Source: an uncultured Gemmatimonadota bacterium
Lineage (GTDB): Bacteria > Gemmatimonadota > Gemmatimonadetes > Gemmatimonadales > GWC2-71-9
Length of the DNA stretch: 27,647 nt
Assembly: GCA_946480845.1 (NCBI GenBank)
Contig: CAMLLJ010000010.1
Coordinates: forward strand, 1-27,647
Reading direction: 5' to 3'
The notes beneath the pieces are model-generated. The model was not told where the DNA came from. It saw only the letters and a program-made list of their open reading frames with translations, and made no database searches. Shown in pieces: positions 19,650-27,647 of this stretch. Numbering within the stretch: the stretch's first letter is position 1; the number at the start of each line of letters is the position of its first letter. The position numbers and the translations under genes are program-made.

Positions 19650-22009
19650 AAGAGGTAGCTCACCTTGGCGAAGAACGCGTCGCGGGTGCGCCGGAGCCGG
19701 CTGAAGCGGAACGACTCCGGCTCCGTGAGCGTGCTGCCGTAGCCGGCGAAGATCACCGTGCCCGGCGTGGGCCGGTACGCCACCAGCACGTCGGCGCTGA
19801 AGAAGTTCCGCTGGAAGGCCTCGGCGCGCTGGAACCCGCCCTGGCCATCGGCGAAGTAGATCGGCAGGCCGGTGCGTGAGTCGTCGCGCAGGCTGTCCTG
19901 CTTTTCCATCGAGTACTCCCCCACCAGCCGCACGAAGAGCGGCCGCGAGATCTGGTATTCCAGCTTGGCCCGCGGGATCCTCGCGTTGGAGACGGTGCTG
20001 CCGTCGCCCGGGCGGTTGACCATCTGCCAGTTGTAGGTGAGGTCGAGCCGGAGCTGCTCGCTCGGGCGCACCGACAGCGCCGCGTTCAGGACCCACAGCT
20101 CGCCCGAGGCCCACTCGAAGAAGTTCTCGTCGAAGCCATAGAGGAAGAACACGTTGCCGTTGAAGGTGCGGAACGCCGGCGTGTTCACCTGCACGTAGAC
20201 GTCGCTGTTGGCGATGGTCGGCTGCCCGGTGAACTTCTCGAAGGTGGTCCCGCCGCTCCCGTCCGGCACGCCGAGGTAGTAGTCGGCGTAGAGCGCCTCA
20301 TCGTAGCCGAACGACTCGAGGAAGTAGCCCGCTCCCACGCCCCACCCGCCGCGCAGCCCCGCCAGCACGTTGAAGTGCAGCTTCTGGTCCTGGATCCCCT
20401 CGCTGTGGATGAACTTCTGGTACTGCCAGGTGCCGTCGAGGTTGATGGTCCCGTTGAGCCGCTCGAGGAAGCTGCCCGGCTTGCCGTTGCGGGTGAGGTA
20501 GGGCGTGATCGTGGCGCGCACCACCCCGGGCCGCGAGATGAACCCGCTCTGGGCGCGGAAGTTGTCGCCGATGCCGGCGAAGTAGGTGCGCCAGCCGAAC
20601 GACCGCCCGTTCCGGTCGAAGCGCGCGGACCAGAGCGGCGCTGTCACGGTGACGCCGTTGGTGCGGGTCCGGCTCCCGGCGAGCTGCAGCACCGTGCTGT
20701 AGACGCCGCCGAAGACGATGCGCCCGTCGATGTCGGCGACGCGGTTGTAGTTGTCGCCGTCGATCCGGTCGGTGTACGCGACGCCCACGCGGGACGAGCC
20801 GCCCACGTCCTTCTGCAGGCGAGCGATGTTGTAGACCGGGTTGCTGCCGGTGCTCGAGCCGAGCTTGTCGTCCACCGCGGAGAGCAGGGCGATGTTGCCG
20901 CCGAAGGCGGTGCCGGTGAGCTTGGCCGCCGCCACCGGCTGCACGATGCGCCGGCTGTAGATCAGGTTGCTCGGCGTGCTGAACTGCTCGATGCCGTCGA
21001 GGAAGAAGGGGCGCCGCTCGGCGAAGAAGAGCGCCTGGCGCGGGTCGAGGTTGATCTGGCCCGCGTCGCCCTCGACCTGGCTGAAGTCGGGATTGAAGGC
21101 GGCGTTGAGGTTGAGGTTGTTGGTGATGCCCCAGCGCACGTTGCCGCCCACCTCGGGCGCTCCGCCTTCGTACTCGTAGCCGGCGGCGCCGGGCGCGCCG
21201 GTCCGGTTGGCGGTGATCTCGGGAATCACGTCCACCACCAGCCCGCGCCGGAGGTCGGTGAGGCCCGCGAGCCGCCCCGACTGCGCCAGGAACGACGCGC
21301 TCGCCCGCCGCGCCGGCGCCCAGCTGTCCTCGTAGCCCGAGTGCTGCACCCGCCGCACCACGTTGAGCGTCCAGGTCTGCTCGCGGCCCGGCTGGAACCG
21401 CAGCGACTTGAACGGGATCCGCACCTCGACCACGTACCCGCCGTCCACCAGCTCGCCCTTCGACTGCCAGGTGTAGTCGGGGCTCAGGTCCGCGCCCTCG
21501 CGCGCCACGGCGCCGCTGCCCAGCCCGCCGCCCGACTGGCCCCGCTCCACCAGCGCCCCGTCCATCTGCACGCCGAGCGGGTTGACGCCGAACATCGTGG
21601 CCTGGCGGCCGTCGTTGAAGGTGCCGAGCAGGATCTCGATGAAGTCGTCGGCGCGGACGCGGTCGCGGTCGGCCAGCGTCGCGTGCACCGAGCCGTGGGG
21701 CTCGCGCGCGCGGATGCCGAAGTGGATGGCGTCGGGCGCGTACCAGACCAGCACCTCGGTCGAGTCCACGGCGGCGATGCCGTCGTTGGGCGTGAACTGG
21801 GAGAAGTCGCGCAGGATCACCGCCTGCTGCCAGACCGGTTCGTCGAGCCGCCCGTCCACCTTGCTCGCGGCCTCGATCCGCGGGAGGGAGACCTGGATCT
21901 GGCCCGCGCGGCCGCTGTACGCGGCCCCCGGTGCCGCCACCGCCGGGCCCTGGGGAACGGCGGCGACCGACGCGGCCGCCTGCATGGAGAGCAGGAGCGA
22001 GAGGTACAT
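19640..22009 (-). CDS. DUF5916 outer-membrane protein with CBM9-like domain
   Basis: A 789-residue exported protein. After a signal peptide (about residues 1-26), residues about 40-240 form a CBM9-like beta-sandwich (KVDGRLDEPVWQQAVILRDFSQFTPNDG, VLVWYAPDAIHFGIRARE, and later GYVVEVRIPFKSLRF). The remainder is the DUF5916 region, rich in alternating beta strands with aromatic girdles, ending in KVSYLFHL as in outer-membrane barrels. FFAERRPFFLDGIEQF is a typical DUF5916 phrase. The family often sits near hydrolases and peptidases; its role is unproven and may be uptake or surface binding. ATG 22009 has AGGG upstream. The M28 gene lies just upstream on the same strand, separated by 90 bases and a hairpin. 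Confidence 0.9.
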   Translation of the reverse strand: MYLSLLLSMQAAASVAAVPQGPAVAAPGAAYSGRAGQIQVSLPRIEAASKVDGRLDEPVWQQAVILRDFSQFTPNDGIAAVDSTEVLVWYAPDAIHFGIRAREPHGSVHATLADRDRVRADDFIEILLGTFNDGRQATMFGVNPLGVQMDGALVERGQSGGGLGSGAVAREGADLSPDYTWQSKGELVDGGYVVEVRIPFKSLRFQPGREQTWTLNVVRRVQHSGYEDSWAPARRASASFLAQSGRLAGLTDLRRGLVVDVIPEITANRTGAPGAAGYEYEGGAPEVGGNVRWGITNNLNLNAAFNPDFSQVEGDAGQINLDPRQALFFAERRPFFLDGIEQFSTPSNLIYSRRIVQPVAAAKLTGTAFGGNIALLSAVDDKLGSSTGSNPVYNIARLQKDVGGSSRVGVAYTDRIDGDNYNRVADIDGRIVFGGVYSTVLQLAGSRTRTNGVTVTAPLWSARFDRNGRSFGWRTYFAGIGDNFRAQSGFISRPGVVRATITPYLTRNGKPGSFLERLNGTINLDGTWQYQKFIHSEGIQDQKLHFNVLAGLRGGWGVGAGYFLESFGYDEALYADYYLGVPDGSGGTTFEKFTGQPTIANSDVYVQVNTPAFRTFNGNVFFLYGFDENFFEWASGELWVLNAALSVRPSEQLRLDLTYNWQMVNRPGDGSTVSNARIPRAKLEYQISRPLFVRLVGEYSMEKQDSLRDDSRTGLPIYFADGQGGFQRAEAFQRNFFSADVLVAYRPTPGTVIFAGYGSTLTEPESFRFSRLRRTRDAFFAKVSYLFHL

Positions 22010-22045
22010 GGATCCCTGGCGAAGATGTGGACCTGCTGGAACGCG

Positions 22046-22076
22046 GACGGCCCCCTTAAACGCTACGGGGGCCGTC
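22046..22076 (-). terminator. Hairpin after the M28 peptidase gene
   Basis: GACGGCCCCC and GGGGGCCGTC are exact 10-base inverted repeats around an 11-base loop. It lies 24 bases past the M28 stop and 37 bases before the start of the DUF5916 gene on the same strand. There is no clear U-run. It may end or attenuate the upstream transcript. Confidence 0.55.
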
Positions 22077-22099
22077 GGCGGAGGGTTTCGCGGGCGGGG

Positions 22100-23890
22100 C
22101 TACTGCACGCACTGGCCCTCGGGATCGGGCTTCGGCGCGCTCAGGGCCGGTCGGTGGTCCAGGTCGGCCACGGCGAGCGCCACGTCGCGGATCAGGCTGG
22201 CGACGCGGGCCAGCTTCGCGTAGTCGATGTACTGCGCCTCGTCGGTCACCATGTGGTAGTCGCGGTGGCCGCCCGAGCTGAAGAAGGTGACCGGGATGCC
22301 GTACTTCGCGTACTCGTAGTGGTCGCTCCGGCAGTAGTACTGGCCGGGATGGCCGTTGGCGTCGAACTGGTAGTCGAAGGTGAAGGCGTGGCCCTTCGAT
22401 GCATTGACCGTCTCGACCAGGTCGCCCAGCTCGCGCGAGAGCCGGCGCGAGCCGATGAGCTGCAGGTAGCCGGGCCCGCCGCCCGGCGTATCCTCGGCGC
22501 TGCCGCGCCCGATCATGTCGATGTTGAGCTGGGTGACGATCGAGTCGCGCGGCACCGTGGGGTGCGCCGTGAAGTGGGCGGCGCCGAGCAGGCCCGCCTC
22601 CTCGCCCGTGTGCCAGATGAAGAGCACCGACCGGCGCGGCTTGACGGGCGCCGCCGCGAGGTTCTCCGCGATCTCCAGCATGGCGACGGAGCCGGACCCG
22701 TCGTCGTCGGCGCCGTTGGCGATCGAGTCGAGGCGCGGCGGGTGCACGCGGCGGAGGCTGTCGAGCAGCGCCGTGATGCGTGCCGCCTGTTCCGGCGTCG
22801 GACGGCCGGGCTCATCGTCGGCACCCTGCGGGCGCATGACGGTGTTGAAGGCGCGGAGCGAGTCGTGGTCCACCGGCCTCTGCGCCACGCCGATGTGATC
22901 GTTGTGGGACCCGATCGCGACGTACTGGCCGCGCAGCGCGGGATCGCTGCCCCGCAGCACGGCCACCACGTTCCGCGCCGGGAACTCCGCGGGCTCGGTC
23001 CGGAAGCGGACGCTGCCGGTGAGCCGGCCGCCGGCCGCGCCCGGCTTCAGCGTCGCCAGGTCGCCGCCGAGCATGCGCGCGGCTGCTGCGGGCGTCACCC
23101 AGAAGTGCGCGGGGCGCGCCACCGAGTCGGCGGTGCCGACGCGCGTGCCCGGCTCGCGCAGGAACGCCAGCACGTTGGACGGCATCCGGTCGAGCGTGGC
23201 GAGCGCGATGCCCGCGGCCTCGGGGAAGCGCGTCTGGAGCTGCTGGCGCTGCGCCGTCCAGGCGGGGACGCCCCCGGGCCCGGGAGACAGTGTCAGCACC
23301 ACGACCTTGCCGCGCGCGTCCGCCGCGCGGATGAGCCGCGCGCTGTCGCCCCAGACGCCGCCGTAGATGACCGTCGCGCCGTTCACGTCGCGCACACCGG
23401 GCCCCTGGTCGAACGGCGCAAAGTCCGTCCACGGCGCGAGCGTGGCCCCGCCCACCGAGAGCGACGCCGACGGATCCAGCCGCCGCCGGCTGACCGGCAG
23501 CGTCTGGAAGAACGTTCCGTTCTCCCCGGCCGGCTCGAGCCCCATCCGCTTCAGCTCGGCCGCGATGTAATCGGTGCCCATCACGTTGCCGCGGGTGCTG
23601 AACTCCCGGCCCTGCATCGAGTCGTCGGTGAAGACGTACATGCGGGTCATCAGGTCGTTCGGGTCGATGGCCGGGCCGGTGGGCTGCGGGGCTCGCTTGA
23701 GTGGAAGGGTGCCGGCAGCCGGAGCCACTGCCGGAGTTCCGGTGGCCGGGGACGCGGGAGCAGCGGTGCCTGCGGTCGTCCCGGAGGCAGGCGACGAACC
23801 CGGCGACGACTGCCCGGCGGTTCCGGCACATGCGGCAAGCAGAAGCCCGGCGGCGAAGACGGGCGCGCGCCGGGTGAAAAGGGTCGGCAT
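22100..23890 (-). CDS. M28-family zinc metallopeptidase lipoprotein with PA-type domain
   Basis: A 596-residue aminopeptidase-type enzyme that should act in the periplasm or at the cell surface. The signal peptide ends in a lipobox (LLLAAC, lipidated C21), followed by a long Ala/Pro/Ser/Gly linker (about 22-60). A PA-like insert (about 140-290) precedes or lies within the catalytic domain. Zinc and catalytic residues are in place: H329 in HNDHIG, D395-397 in DDDGSGS, E430/E431 in HTGEEAGLLG, D458 in NIDMIG and H546 in YHMVTDE. ATG 23890 (MPTLFTRRAPVF) gives a clean lipoprotein signal; an in-frame ATG 16 codons upstream would bury it. Peptide specificity unknown. Confidence 0.94.
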   Translation of the reverse strand: MPTLFTRRAPVFAAGLLLAACAGTAGQSSPGSSPASGTTAGTAAPASPATGTPAVAPAAGTLPLKRAPQPTGPAIDPNDLMTRMYVFTDDSMQGREFSTRGNVMGTDYIAAELKRMGLEPAGENGTFFQTLPVSRRRLDPSASLSVGGATLAPWTDFAPFDQGPGVRDVNGATVIYGGVWGDSARLIRAADARGKVVVLTLSPGPGGVPAWTAQRQQLQTRFPEAAGIALATLDRMPSNVLAFLREPGTRVGTADSVARPAHFWVTPAAAARMLGGDLATLKPGAAGGRLTGSVRFRTEPAEFPARNVVAVLRGSDPALRGQYVAIGSHNDHIGVAQRPVDHDSLRAFNTVMRPQGADDEPGRPTPEQAARITALLDSLRRVHPPRLDSIANGADDDGSGSVAMLEIAENLAAAPVKPRRSVLFIWHTGEEAGLLGAAHFTAHPTVPRDSIVTQLNIDMIGRGSAEDTPGGGPGYLQLIGSRRLSRELGDLVETVNASKGHAFTFDYQFDANGHPGQYYCRSDHYEYAKYGIPVTFFSSGGHRDYHMVTDEAQYIDYAKLARVASLIRDVALAVADLDHRPALSAPKPDPEGQCVQ

Positions 23891-24111
23891 GGCTGTACTG
23901 CTCCCTGGAGTCGAGACGGGGCCCGCGGATCGGGCCACTTCCTGTGCCTGCCTACGAGCGTACCGGGGGCGATGTTTCCCGGGCCGGTGCCTGCCGGTGG
24001 CGCCCGTGCCGGCGACCGAACACTACAGCGCCGCAGCACCGTGGCGCCAGCAGCGGCAGCGGGCGGCGAGACGCACCCGCAACGGCTCGGTCGGCGGCCG
24101 CGCTACATTGG
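23891..24111. other. GC-rich intergenic stretch between divergent starts
   Basis: Together with the hairpin that follows, this makes a 350-base gap between the divergent M28 and beta-lactamase-like genes. I find no convincing gene here. TACATT at 24104-24109 is a possible -10 for the right-hand gene, with no matching -35. TACGCT, read on the minus strand near 23960, is a weak candidate for the M28 gene. Confidence 0.4.
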
Positions 24112-24206
24112 GATGTCCGAGCACTCGGGATGAGGGGGTGACCCGCCGCCGGACTGTGTGCTTGTCCGAAGGCGGTTCACCCCGTCGTCCCGAGTGCCCG
24201 AGCATC
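24112..24206 (+). repeat. Long imperfect inverted repeat / 5' leader hairpin
   Basis: Arms 24112-24150 and 24168-24206 (39 bases each) pair at 31 positions plus two G-U wobbles, with scattered single mismatches. Inside them, GGAC and GTCC add four more pairs closing a nine-base loop (TGTGTGCTT). The whole 95-base structure ends 34 bases before the ATG of the beta-lactamase-like gene. The TACATT candidate -10 would start transcription at its foot. It could be an RNA leader element, an operator, or a MITE-like remnant; no target duplication is visible. Confidence 0.75.
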
Positions 24207-24240
24207 ACAACCAGGCCAGCCGCCCCGAAGGAGCACGCCG

Positions 24241-25170
24241 ATGCGCTATCTCGCCGCCTTGTGCCTCATGTCGGCCCTCGCCACGCAGGCCGCCGCGCAG
24301 GACCTCCCCCGGGAACGCCGCGACCGCCGCCTCGAGGCCCAGCTCGCCGAGCTGGCGAAGGAAGTCCGCGGCACGGTCGGCATCTACGTGCGCCACCTTC
24401 GCACCGGCCGCACCGCCGAGCTGAACGCCGACTCCGTGTTCCCGACGGCGAGCATGATCAAGGTCCCCATCCTCGCCGCCACCTACGACGCGATCCACCG
24501 CGGCGCGCTCTCCTTCGACACCACGCTCACCTACCTCGACTCGCTCGACTACACCGACGAGGCCGACATCCTGGTGATGGCCGAGGACAGCACCCGCATC
24601 CCGCTCGGCCGCGTGGTCATGCTGATGATCACCATGAGCGACAACACCGCCTCGCTCTGGCTGCAGGCGCTCTCCGGCGGCGGCGTAAGGATCAACGAGT
24701 GGCTCGACGCCAACGGGTTCGACTCGACCCGGATGAACAGCCGCACCCCGGGCCGCCGGGAAATCTGGGAGAAGTACGGGTGGGGGCAGACCACGCCGCG
24801 CGAGATCGCCCGCCTGCTCACCATGATCCGCCGCGGCGAGGCGGTGAGCCGGGGCGCGAGCGAGGAGATGTACCGGGTGCTCACGCGCATCTACTGGAAC
24901 GGGCAGGCGCTCTCCCAGCTCCCGCCCTGGGTCCAGGCCGCGTCGAAGCAGGGCGCGGTGGATGCCTCGCGCTCCGAGGTGGTCCTCGTGAACGCGCCCT
25001 CGGGCGACTACGTCTTCGCGGTGATCACCAAGGGCCTGGAGGACACGAGCTACGGGATGGACAACGAGGGGTATGTGCTGATCCGGAAGGTGTCGGCGCT
25101 GCTCTGGAAGACCTTCGAGCCGAAGCATCCGTGGAGCCCGGACGCGGAGGCCGCGCGGTACAAGGAATAG
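24241..25170 (+). CDS. Secreted class A beta-lactamase-fold serine hydrolase, atypical active site
   Basis: A 309-residue exported protein. The signal peptide is MRYLAALCLMSALATQAAAQ. The fold of penicillin-recognising serine enzymes is indicated by S71-M-I-K74 (SxxK) in FPTASMIKVPI and S133-D-N135 (SDN) in TMSDNTASLWL. The third motif is K236-Q-G238 in place of KTG or KSG. In the omega-loop region before TTPREIA, no glutamate sits where E166 of class A enzymes should be; E174 is the nearest, about five residues late. True penicillinase activity is therefore doubtful; a DD-peptidase-like or esterase role is possible. ATG 24241 has AAGGAG upstream. Convergent with the GNAT gene, four bases apart. 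Confidence 0.85.
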   Translation: MRYLAALCLMSALATQAAAQDLPRERRDRRLEAQLAELAKEVRGTVGIYVRHLRTGRTAELNADSVFPTASMIKVPILAATYDAIHRGALSFDTTLTYLDSLDYTDEADILVMAEDSTRIPLGRVVMLMITMSDNTASLWLQALSGGGVRINEWLDANGFDSTRMNSRTPGRREIWEKYGWGQTTPREIARLLTMIRRGEAVSRGASEEMYRVLTRIYWNGQALSQLPPWVQAASKQGAVDASRSEVVLVNAPSGDYVFAVITKGLEDTSYGMDNEGYVLIRKVSALLWKTFEPKHPWSPDAEAARYKE

Positions 25171-25174
25171 GGCC

Positions 25175-25795
25175 TCATCTTCGCTCTCCCATGAGCCGCT
25201 CGAGCCGCTCCCGCACGGCCGGCCATTCGTGGTCGAGGATGCTGAAGTAGACCGCATCCCTCCGATGCCCGTCCCGCAGCACCACCTTGGACCGGAGCGT
25301 TCCCTCCTCGACGGCGCCCAGCCGCAGGATCGCGGCGCGCGAGCGGGCGTTCCGGGCGTCGGCATTGAACTCGACCCGGATGCAGCCCAGGCCATCGAAT
25401 GCGTGGGTGAGCAGGAGGTACTTGCACTCCGTGTTGACGCCCGTGCCCCAGAATTCCGGCGCGTACCAGGTGAGGCCGATGCTCACGCTCCGGTCGGGAA
25501 ACGAGACGGAGTGGAACCGCGTACTGCCGATGAATCGCCTCTCGCCCTTGTGGTACACCGCGAATGGAAGAGCCAGGCCGGCGTCGCGCGCCTGGAGGGC
25601 GCGGGCCACGTAGCCGCGCATCGCCTCGGGCGTGCGCGGATCGTCCAGGGTGACGCGCCAGATGTCCTCGTGTTGGGCCGCGAGCCGGAGCGCGGCCTCG
25701 TGCTCGTGCGCGAGCGGCTCCAGGCGCACCAGCCCTCCCTCGAGCGTCACCGGCGCGATGCGGCCGTCGCGCCATCCGGTCGGTCCAGTCGTCAC
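25175..25795 (-). CDS. GNAT acetyltransferase, RimJ/RimL type
   Basis: A 206-residue acyl-CoA-dependent N-acetyltransferase (Acetyltransf_3 group). It opens with LEGGLVRLEPLAHEHEAAL, contains FIGSTRFHSVSFPDRSVSIGLTWYAPEFWGTGVNTE with the acetyl-CoA pyrophosphate loop GTGVNTE, and continues with AFDGLGCIRVEFNADARNARSRAAILRLGAVEEG, a phrase well conserved in this group. Relatives acetylate ribosomal protein N-termini or small amines; the substrate here is unknown. The start is GTG 25795 with only a weak GGGA upstream. It is divergent from the M61 peptidase gene. Confidence 0.92.
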   Translation of the reverse strand: MTTGPTGWRDGRIAPVTLEGGLVRLEPLAHEHEAALRLAAQHEDIWRVTLDDPRTPEAMRGYVARALQARDAGLALPFAVYHKGERRFIGSTRFHSVSFPDRSVSIGLTWYAPEFWGTGVNTECKYLLLTHAFDGLGCIRVEFNADARNARSRAAILRLGAVEEGTLRSKVVLRDGHRRDAVYFSILDHEWPAVRERLERLMGERR

Positions 25796-25890
25796 GCGGA
25801 TTCCCGAAGTTGTCCGTTTGCGGTGACGGGTGTATTCAGTTCACCCGGTCCAGCGTCATTACCTGTCGAACTGCGATACAGGGAGTATTC

Positions 25891-27647
25891 ATGTCCGGCT
25901 CGCTCCTGCTCCTCCTCGCCCTCGCCCAGTCCGCCGACACCGTGCGGTACGAGATCGCCTTCCCCAACGCCGTGCACCACGAGGCCGAGGTGAAGGTGAC
26001 GTTCCGGGGCCTGCCGCCCGGCACGCTGGAGCTGCGGATGAGCCGGAGCTCGCCGGGGCGCTACGCCCTGCACGAGTTCGCCAAGAATGTCTACGCCGTC
26101 AAGGCGGTGGATTCGCGGGGCCGGCCGCTCGCCGTCTCGCGGCCCAACCCGCACCAGTGGAATGTCGCGGGCCATGACCGCGCGGTAACGGTGACCTACA
26201 CCCTCTTCGGCGACCGGACCGACGGCACCTACGCCGCCATCGACCTCACCCACGCGCACCTCAACATCCCGGCCACCTTCATGTGGGCCCGCGGGCTCGG
26301 CAGCCGGCCGGTGAGCGTCACCTTCCGGCCGCTGCGGCAGGAGTGGAAGGTAGCGACGCAGCTCGCGCCCACGCGCGACCCGTTCACCTTCACCGCCCCC
26401 AGCCTGCAGTATTTCATGGACAGCCCGACGGAGCTGAGCGCGCACGACGTCCGCACCTGGACCGTCACGCGCGGGGGGCGCACCCAGCGGCTCAGCTTCG
26501 CGCTGCACCATGCCGGCACCGCTGCCGAGCTCGACACCTTCGCCGACCGGGTCAAGCGCGTCGTCGCCGAGCAGGAGGCGATGTGGGGCGAGCTGCCGCG
26601 CTTCGACAACGGCACCTACACCTTCATCGCCGACTACCTCGGCTATGCCAACGGCGACGGCATGGAGCACCGGAACTCGACGGTCATCACCAGCTCGCAG
26701 TCGCTCGCCGCCGCAAAGATGGGCCAGCTCGGCACGGTATCGCACGAGTTCTTCCATGCCTGGAACGTCGAGCGGATCCGCCCGAAGGCGCTCGAGCCGT
26801 TCGACTTCGAGGAAGCGAACATGTCGGGCGAGCTCTGGTTCGCAGAGGGCTTCACCAGCTACTACGACGACCTCTTCATCCGGCGCGCGGGGCTCTCGAC
26901 GCTCGACGAGTACGCCGAGGGCCTGAGCGGCACGGTGAACGCGGTGCTCAACGCGCCGGGACGCGCCTTCTTCTCGCCGGTGGACATGAGCCGCCAGGCG
27001 CCGTTCGTGGACGCGGCGGCATCGATCGACCCGCAGAACAAGGCCAACACATTCATTTCCTATTACACCTGGGGAGCGGGGCTCGGCCTGGCGCTCGACT
27101 TCGACATCCGCGCCCGCTTCCCGGGCCGGTCCCTCGACGACGTGATGCGCCGGATGTGGACGAAGTACGGGAAGACCGAGCGGCCCTACACCCTGGCCGA
27201 CCTGCGCACCACCTTCGGCGAGGCAGTGGGCGACACCACCTGGGCTCGCAGCGTCTTCAGCCGCTGGATCATGGGCCAGGACGCGCCGCCTTACGACTCC
27301 CTCCTCGCGCACGCCGGGCTCGCGCTGCGGAAGCCGGGCGCGGGCAAGGCCTGGCTCGGCAGCGTCCAGCTCCGCGCGCGCGACACGACGCTCACCATCG
27401 AGTCCCCGGTGCTGATCGGCACGCCGCTCTACGCCGCGGGCATCGAGCGCGGCGACCGGCTCGTCTCGCTCGGCGGGCGCCCGGTGGTCACGGAGGCGGA
27501 CGTGGAGGCGGTGCTGGCGTCGCGGAAGCCGGGCGACCAGGTGCCCGCGGTCATCGTCGGGCGGGATGGCCGCCGCGAAACCAGCGTCACGCTCGCCGAG
27601 AACCCGGCGGTCGAGGTGGTGACCTTCGAGGCGGCAGGCATGCCGCT
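25891..27647 (+). CDS. M61-family (glycyl aminopeptidase-like) peptidase with PDZ domain, 3' end outside window
   Basis: 585 residues are visible and the frame is still open at the right edge. A short signal peptide (MSGSLLLLLALAQS) is followed by an N-terminal beta domain (YEIAFPNAVHHEAEVKVTFRGLPPG..., RMSRSSPGRYALHEFAKNVY, typical of M61). The metallopeptidase domain has H285-E-F-F-H289 in SHEFFHAWNVERIRPKALEPFDF and the third zinc ligand E319 in ELWFAEGFTSYYDD. A PDZ domain follows at about residues 490-575 (GTPLYAAGIERGDRLVSLGGRPV). M61 enzymes favour N-terminal glycine or alanine substrates. ATG 25891 has GGGAG six bases upstream. Usual family length is about 580-620, so few residues should be missing. 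Confidence 0.95.
   Translation, partial: MSGSLLLLLALAQSADTVRYEIAFPNAVHHEAEVKVTFRGLPPGTLELRMSRSSPGRYALHEFAKNVYAVKAVDSRGRPLAVSRPNPHQWNVAGHDRAVTVTYTLFGDRTDGTYAAIDLTHAHLNIPATFMWARGLGSRPVSVTFRPLRQEWKVATQLAPTRDPFTFTAPSLQYFMDSPTELSAHDVRTWTVTRGGRTQRLSFALHHAGTAAELDTFADRVKRVVAEQEAMWGELPRFDNGTYTFIADYLGYANGDGMEHRNSTVITSSQSLAAAKMGQLGTVSHEFFHAWNVERIRPKALEPFDFEEANMSGELWFAEGFTSYYDDLFIRRAGLSTLDEYAEGLSGTVNAVLNAPGRAFFSPVDMSRQAPFVDAAASIDPQNKANTFISYYTWGAGLGLALDFDIRARFPGRSLDDVMRRMWTKYGKTERPYTLADLRTTFGEAVGDTTWARSVFSRWIMGQDAPPYDSLLAHAGLALRKPGAGKAWLGSVQLRARDTTLTIESPVLIGTPLYAAGIERGDRLVSLGGRPVVTEADVEAVLASRKPGDQVPAVIVGRDGRRETSVTLAENPAVEVVTFEAAGMP

Noticed and set aside
20375..24133. Open frame of 1252 codons on the plus strand opposite the DUF5916 and M28 genes
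   Set aside because: It spans two well-supported genes and their spacer, with shadow-type composition and no motif.
25829..25892. Near-repeat GGTGTATTCA / GGAGTATTCA before the M61 gene
   Set aside because: Only two copies, one of which contains the ribosome binding site. No convincing promoter pair could be placed, so it is left as chance similarity.

Overview
The window is about 27.6 kb of very GC-rich, densely packed bacterial chromosome. The proteins point to a diderm heterotroph: an RND pump, a TonB-dependent receptor, a DUF5916 outer-membrane protein, many Sec signal peptides ending in AQ, and a lipobox peptidase. The gene mix (DUF5916, M28 lipoprotein, M61-PDZ peptidase, DUF1080-like protein, PadR plus HAAS pair, DUF2378/V4R-like protein) resembles Gemmatimonadota or another soil lineage. 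This placement is inferred from style and was not searched. I see no tRNA, rRNA, CRISPR array, phage gene or transposase.

Left part (1-10.3 kb): an HAE1-type RND permease cut by the left edge; a short protein that looks like an HPt domain without its histidine; a 58-residue membrane protein; a secreted DUF1080-like protein; a HEAT-repeat protein; a translationally coupled histidine kinase/response regulator pair; a cardiolipin synthase-type phospholipase D; a 15-cysteine copper-binding four-helix protein; and a two-CBS-domain protein.

Middle (10.3-18.7 kb): a PadR repressor with a near-consensus sigma-70 promoter whose spacer is a perfect 19-bp palindrome, followed by its HAAS-domain membrane partner; thiC behind a TPP riboswitch; a divergent TonB-dependent receptor; a secreted beta-helix protein; a DUF2378/V4R-like protein; and pdxH.

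Right part (18.7-27.6 kb): a secreted PHB-depolymerase/feruloyl-esterase type hydrolase, a DUF5916 protein, an M28 lipoprotein peptidase, a class A beta-lactamase-fold protein with an atypical active site behind a long 5' hairpin, a GNAT acetyltransferase, and an M61 peptidase with a PDZ domain cut by the right edge.

No single large new system stands out. The best leads are regulatory: a TAnnnT-N6-ATG arrangement suggesting leaderless transcripts at three genes, the PadR operator, the 95-nt hairpin before the beta-lactamase-like gene, and the degenerate active site of that enzyme. Most gene ends meet tail to tail within a few bases or overlap, and several carry strong hairpins.
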